From contig JAPYRO010000028.1 of NCBI GenBank assembly GCA_029941095.1, positions 1 to 9,994 of the forward strand: a DNA stretch of 9,994 nt, in the 5' to 3' direction. Positions 8,349 through 9,994 of the stretch are shown here, in pieces. The position numbers and the translations under genes are program-made. Numbering within the stretch: the stretch's first letter is position 1; every line of letters begins with the position of its first letter. The DNA comes from Dehalococcoidia bacterium. Its GTDB lineage: Bacteria > Chloroflexota > Dehalococcoidia > UBA6926. The notes beneath the pieces were generated by a model, which saw nothing but the letters and a program-made list of their open reading frames with translations, had not been told where the DNA came from and ran no database searches.

Positions 8349-8455
8349 TCCCCTAAAGCATGTTTTTAACGTTTTTGGGGCAATATTTGAGTGAATTTCA
8401 GTGAGTATTACCCAATTTACATAGGACAGTGGTAATCAAGTTTACGCATAGAATA

Positions 8456-8461
8456 TATAAT
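8456..8461 (+). promoter_or_regulatory. Probable -10 box of smpB
   Basis: A perfect TATAAT ends nine bases before the smpB ATG. No TTGACA-like sequence stands at the matching distance upstream. If the box is used, transcription would start about 8467-8470, leaving almost no 5' leader. This agrees with the lack of any Shine-Dalgarno sequence before smpB. Confidence 0.45.
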
Positions 8462-8470
8462 AAGTGAATA

Positions 8471-8974
8471 ATGAACAGTAATAAACGGAAACAGAAATTT
8501 AATAAACCAAGATCTGGTGATCGCTTGATCTCGGTGAACCGTCGTGCGCGTTACGAATACCACATCCTAAAAAGTATGGAGGCTGGAATCACACTAAAGG
8601 GCACTGAGATTAAATCAATTCGTACTGCGAGAGTTTCAATCCAACATTCGTTTGCTCGTATAACTAAATCAGAAGCATGGTTACATGGCATGCATATACC
8701 CACGTATGAAAAAGGCAATATATATAATCACGATCCGGCAAGACCACGAAAATTATTACTGAGAAAAGCCCAGATTAGAGATCTTGAGCGTGAAATAAAA
8801 TCGTCTAACCTAACCATTATCCCGTTACGCTTATACATAACGAGGCATAAAGCAAAAGTAGAGATCGCGCTCGCTCAAGGCAAAAAGCTTCATGATAAAA
8901 GGCAATCGATCGCAAAAAGAGACACCGATAGGGAAATATCACGCCGCCTCAAAAACCAAACGGGTAGAATATAA
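8471..8974 (+). CDS. smpB: SsrA-binding protein SmpB
   Basis: SmpB binds the tRNA-like end of tmRNA and carries it into stalled ribosomes for trans-translation. The 167-residue product shows the family's landmarks. NRRARYEYHILKSMEAGI lies near residues 24-41, followed by LKGTEIKSIR. LHGMHIPTYEKGN follows at about 73-85. The C-terminal basic tail, GKKLHDKRQSIAKRDTDREI, folds into the decoding channel in known structures. The lysine- and arginine-rich N-terminus of about 20 residues is also normal. The start ATG at 8471 has no visible ribosome site. The gene is divergent from nrdR, and the tmRNA gene begins 89 bases after its stop on the same strand, which links the two partners. Confidence 0.96.
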   Translation: MNSNKRKQKFNKPRSGDRLISVNRRARYEYHILKSMEAGITLKGTEIKSIRTARVSIQHSFARITKSEAWLHGMHIPTYEKGNIYNHDPARPRKLLLRKAQIRDLEREIKSSNLTIIPLRLYITRHKAKVEIALAQGKKLHDKRQSIAKRDTDREISRRLKNQTGRI

Positions 8975-9025
8975 TCACAGAACACGGCTAAAAAATTGTC
9001 ATTTATATTGTGTTCGAACAACGGG

Positions 9026-9054
9026 TAGATAGGTAGATATATATATTTTATAAT
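9026..9054 (+). promoter_or_regulatory. ssrA promoter
   Basis: TAGATA (9026-9031, four of six -35 bases) is followed after exactly 17 bases by a perfect TATAAT (9049-9054). The first base of the mature tmRNA, 9064, lies ten bases after the -10 box. The tmRNA therefore probably has its own promoter and a 5' end at or very near the start of transcription. Confidence 0.6.
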
Positions 9055-9063
9055 AGCTTCTAC

Positions 9064-9421
9064 GGGGGCGCGTGGTTTCGACAAGGGATCAACCCCGGTG
9101 ATAGAGCAGGTCGAGGTGCCACCACCTCGTTAAACTGATGGCAAAAAATTAGCTGGCAAAAAACAGCTTGCACTCGCTGCGTAACTAATACGCCGTGACG
9201 TTCGGAAATTTCTTTCCTTACTGGAAATTTCAACGAGCGACAATTAAGTAAGGCGCTGTCGCTAGGTGGCCGGGGCCTAGCAACCTAAGATTTTCCGGCT
9301 AGCTGCGAATGGGCTGTGTCGGTTCGGTCTTATCGTAGCAACAATAAAACCGACTAAACCTGTAGCGCTTCACTCAGGACATCCTTTGGACGGGGGGTTC
9401 GACACCCCCCCGCCTCCACCA
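9064..9421 (+). ncRNA. ssrA: Transfer-messenger RNA (tmRNA)
   Basis: tmRNA rescues stalled ribosomes by acting first as an alanine tRNA and then as a message encoding a degradation tag. The 5' end GGGGGCG (9064-9070) pairs with CGCCTCC (9411-9417) as a seven-pair acceptor stem with one G-U, followed by A and an encoded CCA (9419-9421). The T-arm has a TTCGACA loop (9398-9404) in a G/C-only stem. An early hairpin, CGAGGTG (9112-9118) with CACCTCG (9123-9129), matches pseudoknot 1. The sequence GCAAAAAATTAGCT before the tag resembles the pre-tag sequence of E. coli. The tag reads from GGC 9155 to TAA 9182-9184 as GKKQLALAA, with the usual LALAA-type end. Later helices include GAAATTTC (9205-9212) with its copy at 9224-9231, and GCTAGG (9261-9266) with CCTAGC (9276-9281). 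The molecule is one-piece, 358 bases, not permuted. The seven-C run leaves one base beyond the standard five-pair T-stem, which could form a sixth pair. Confidence 0.96.
9155..9184 (+). other. tmRNA tag reading frame (GKKQLALAA, stop TAA)
   Basis: The resume codon is GGC at 9155, two bases after a conserved TAG, the same offset as in E. coli where UAGUC precedes GCA. Nine codons give Gly-Lys-Lys-Gln-Leu-Ala-Leu-Ala-Ala and then TAA. The hydrophobic ALAA-like end is what ClpXP-type proteases recognise on tagged proteins. The two lysines make this tag more basic than the E. coli tag ANDENYALAA. Confidence 0.8.
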
Positions 9422-9447
9422 AAAAATTTATGCCCTTGAAAATTAAG

Positions 9448-9994
9448 CTAATATTGTCGTAATTGAACCGCAACTTTATACCAGCTTATTACAAAAATAA
9501 GACCAGCAGAAGTTACGAGTGTTACCGCAACCCCTGGGCCTATTAATTGTGCTAGGGCCCCAAGCCCAAACATCGATAGAGGCAACACTCCAATCGCCAT
9601 ATTGAGCATCCCTATTGCTCGGCCCCTTGAGTTTTCATCAGCTAATAAGAGAACTAATGTGGCTTGCATTGTCGCAAACCCCGCCACTCCGATACCAGCA
9701 ATCACCAGGCTCAAAGCTGAAATCACGAAAACAGAAGATAAAGAAAATAGTAATAGCCCAAGAAGGGAGAGAAACGCTCCCCCAATATAATACGGATATT
9801 TTCGAGATATTCTAGTTCTAGTAACTAAATAAAATGCACCCAATAATGACCCGAAACCCTGGGAGCTCCCCAGTATTCCCATGGCCACGGGCCCCACTTC
9901 TAAAACTTGCTCAGCAAACACAGGAATTAATGGTAAATAAGGAAAGAAACTAATGTTAATAATTACTGTAATTCCCAATAAACCTAATATAGCT
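9448..9994 (-). CDS. MFS transporter, C-terminal half (partial, 5' end outside window)
   Basis: This is the C-terminal part of a second major facilitator permease. The frame stays open to the right edge, and the TTG at 9978 is only an internal codon. About 180 residues are visible, holding roughly six hydrophobic segments, which is the second six-helix half. Features of that half include FAEQVLEVGP in the loop after the first visible helix, SRKYPY between helices and DENSRGRAIGM after the fourth. The last matches in position the RGRVGS motif of the transporter at the left edge, so both belong to DHA3-like groups, though they are clearly different proteins. The gene converges on ssrA, its stop codon lying only 26 bases beyond the tmRNA end. 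The substrate is unknown. Confidence 0.8.
   Translation of the reverse strand, partial: AILGLLGITVIINISFFPYLPLIPVFAEQVLEVGPVAMGILGSSQGFGSLLGAFYLVTRTRISRKYPYYIGGAFLSLLGLLLFSLSSVFVISALSLVIAGIGVAGFATMQATLVLLLADENSRGRAIGMLNMAIGVLPLSMFGLGALAQLIGPGVAVTLVTSAGLIFVISWYKVAVQLRQY

Noticed and set aside
8350..8380. CCCC-TAAA and TTTTTGGGG inverted repeat as a terminator or operator
   Set aside because: The arms pair with a mismatch and no T-run follows; it lies between divergent genes, where a terminator is not expected.
8360..8404. Short 14-codon ORF beginning ATG in the nrdR-smpB spacer
   Set aside because: It has no ribosome site and no recognisable sequence; it is chance-sized.
8225..8470. Search for a cobalamin riboswitch upstream of nrdR-nrdJ, since the reductase needs B12
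   Set aside because: I see no recognisable B12-box sequence, and the likely transcript leader of roughly 85-90 bases is too short for one.
9011..9020. Perfect 10-bp palindrome TGTTCGAACA just upstream of the ssrA promoter, possibly a LexA-like site
   Set aside because: About ten such palindromes are expected by chance in 10 kb, and it does not have the GAAC-N4-GTTC spacing of Gram-positive SOS boxes.
2..9994. Relation between the two edge transporters as a duplication flanking the segment
   Set aside because: They share only family-level features such as the RGR motif in the second half; the sequences differ strongly and point in opposite directions.

Overview
The window is an ordinary chromosomal segment of a bacterium, AT-leaning by eye, read with the standard bacterial code. 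The gene set is adenosylcobalamin-dependent (class II) ribonucleotide reductase with its NrdR repressor, an M17 leucyl aminopeptidase, an HtrA-type protease, a PlsY-like acyltransferase and linked smpB and ssrA. This would fit a free-living, probably aquatic bacterium, and the mixture reminds me of marine Chloroflexota (Dehalococcoidia/SAR202-like). That placement is an inference from gene content and style only; no rRNA or other phylogenetic marker is present.

Layout from left to right. At 2-1111 (+) lies the 3' part of a major-facilitator transporter, cut by the left edge. At 1208-1870 (+) is a divergent PlsY-like membrane acyltransferase, followed 23 bases later by pepA (1894-3408, +). Converging on pepA from the other strand is an HtrA/DegP-like serine protease with one PDZ domain (3483-4703, -). 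Upstream of it, a hairpin with a short T-run (4830-4872) probably ends the transcript of the next gene, nrdJ (4928-7624, -). nrdR (7694-8224, -) lies 69 bases upstream of nrdJ on the same strand, so nrdR-nrdJ looks like a two-gene operon. The 246-base divergent spacer at 8225-8470 carries a probable nrdR promoter overlapped by two NrdR-box-like palindromes exactly 30 bp apart. It also carries a TATAAT box just before the smpB start codon.

On the right, smpB (8471-8974, +) is followed by a complete transfer-messenger RNA (ssrA, 9064-9421, +) with its own promoter and a readable tag, GKKQLALAA. Both partners of trans-translation are therefore side by side. A second major-facilitator gene, convergent with ssrA, runs off the right edge (9448-9994, -).

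The genes form three functional groups: deoxynucleotide synthesis with its own repressor, ribosome rescue (SmpB with tmRNA), and protein turnover (PepA, HtrA). I see no CRISPR array, insertion sequence, phage gene, tRNA or toxin-antitoxin pair, and no clear new system. The items most worth a second look are the NrdR operator layout, the apparently leaderless smpB, and the degenerate third motif of the PlsY-like protein.
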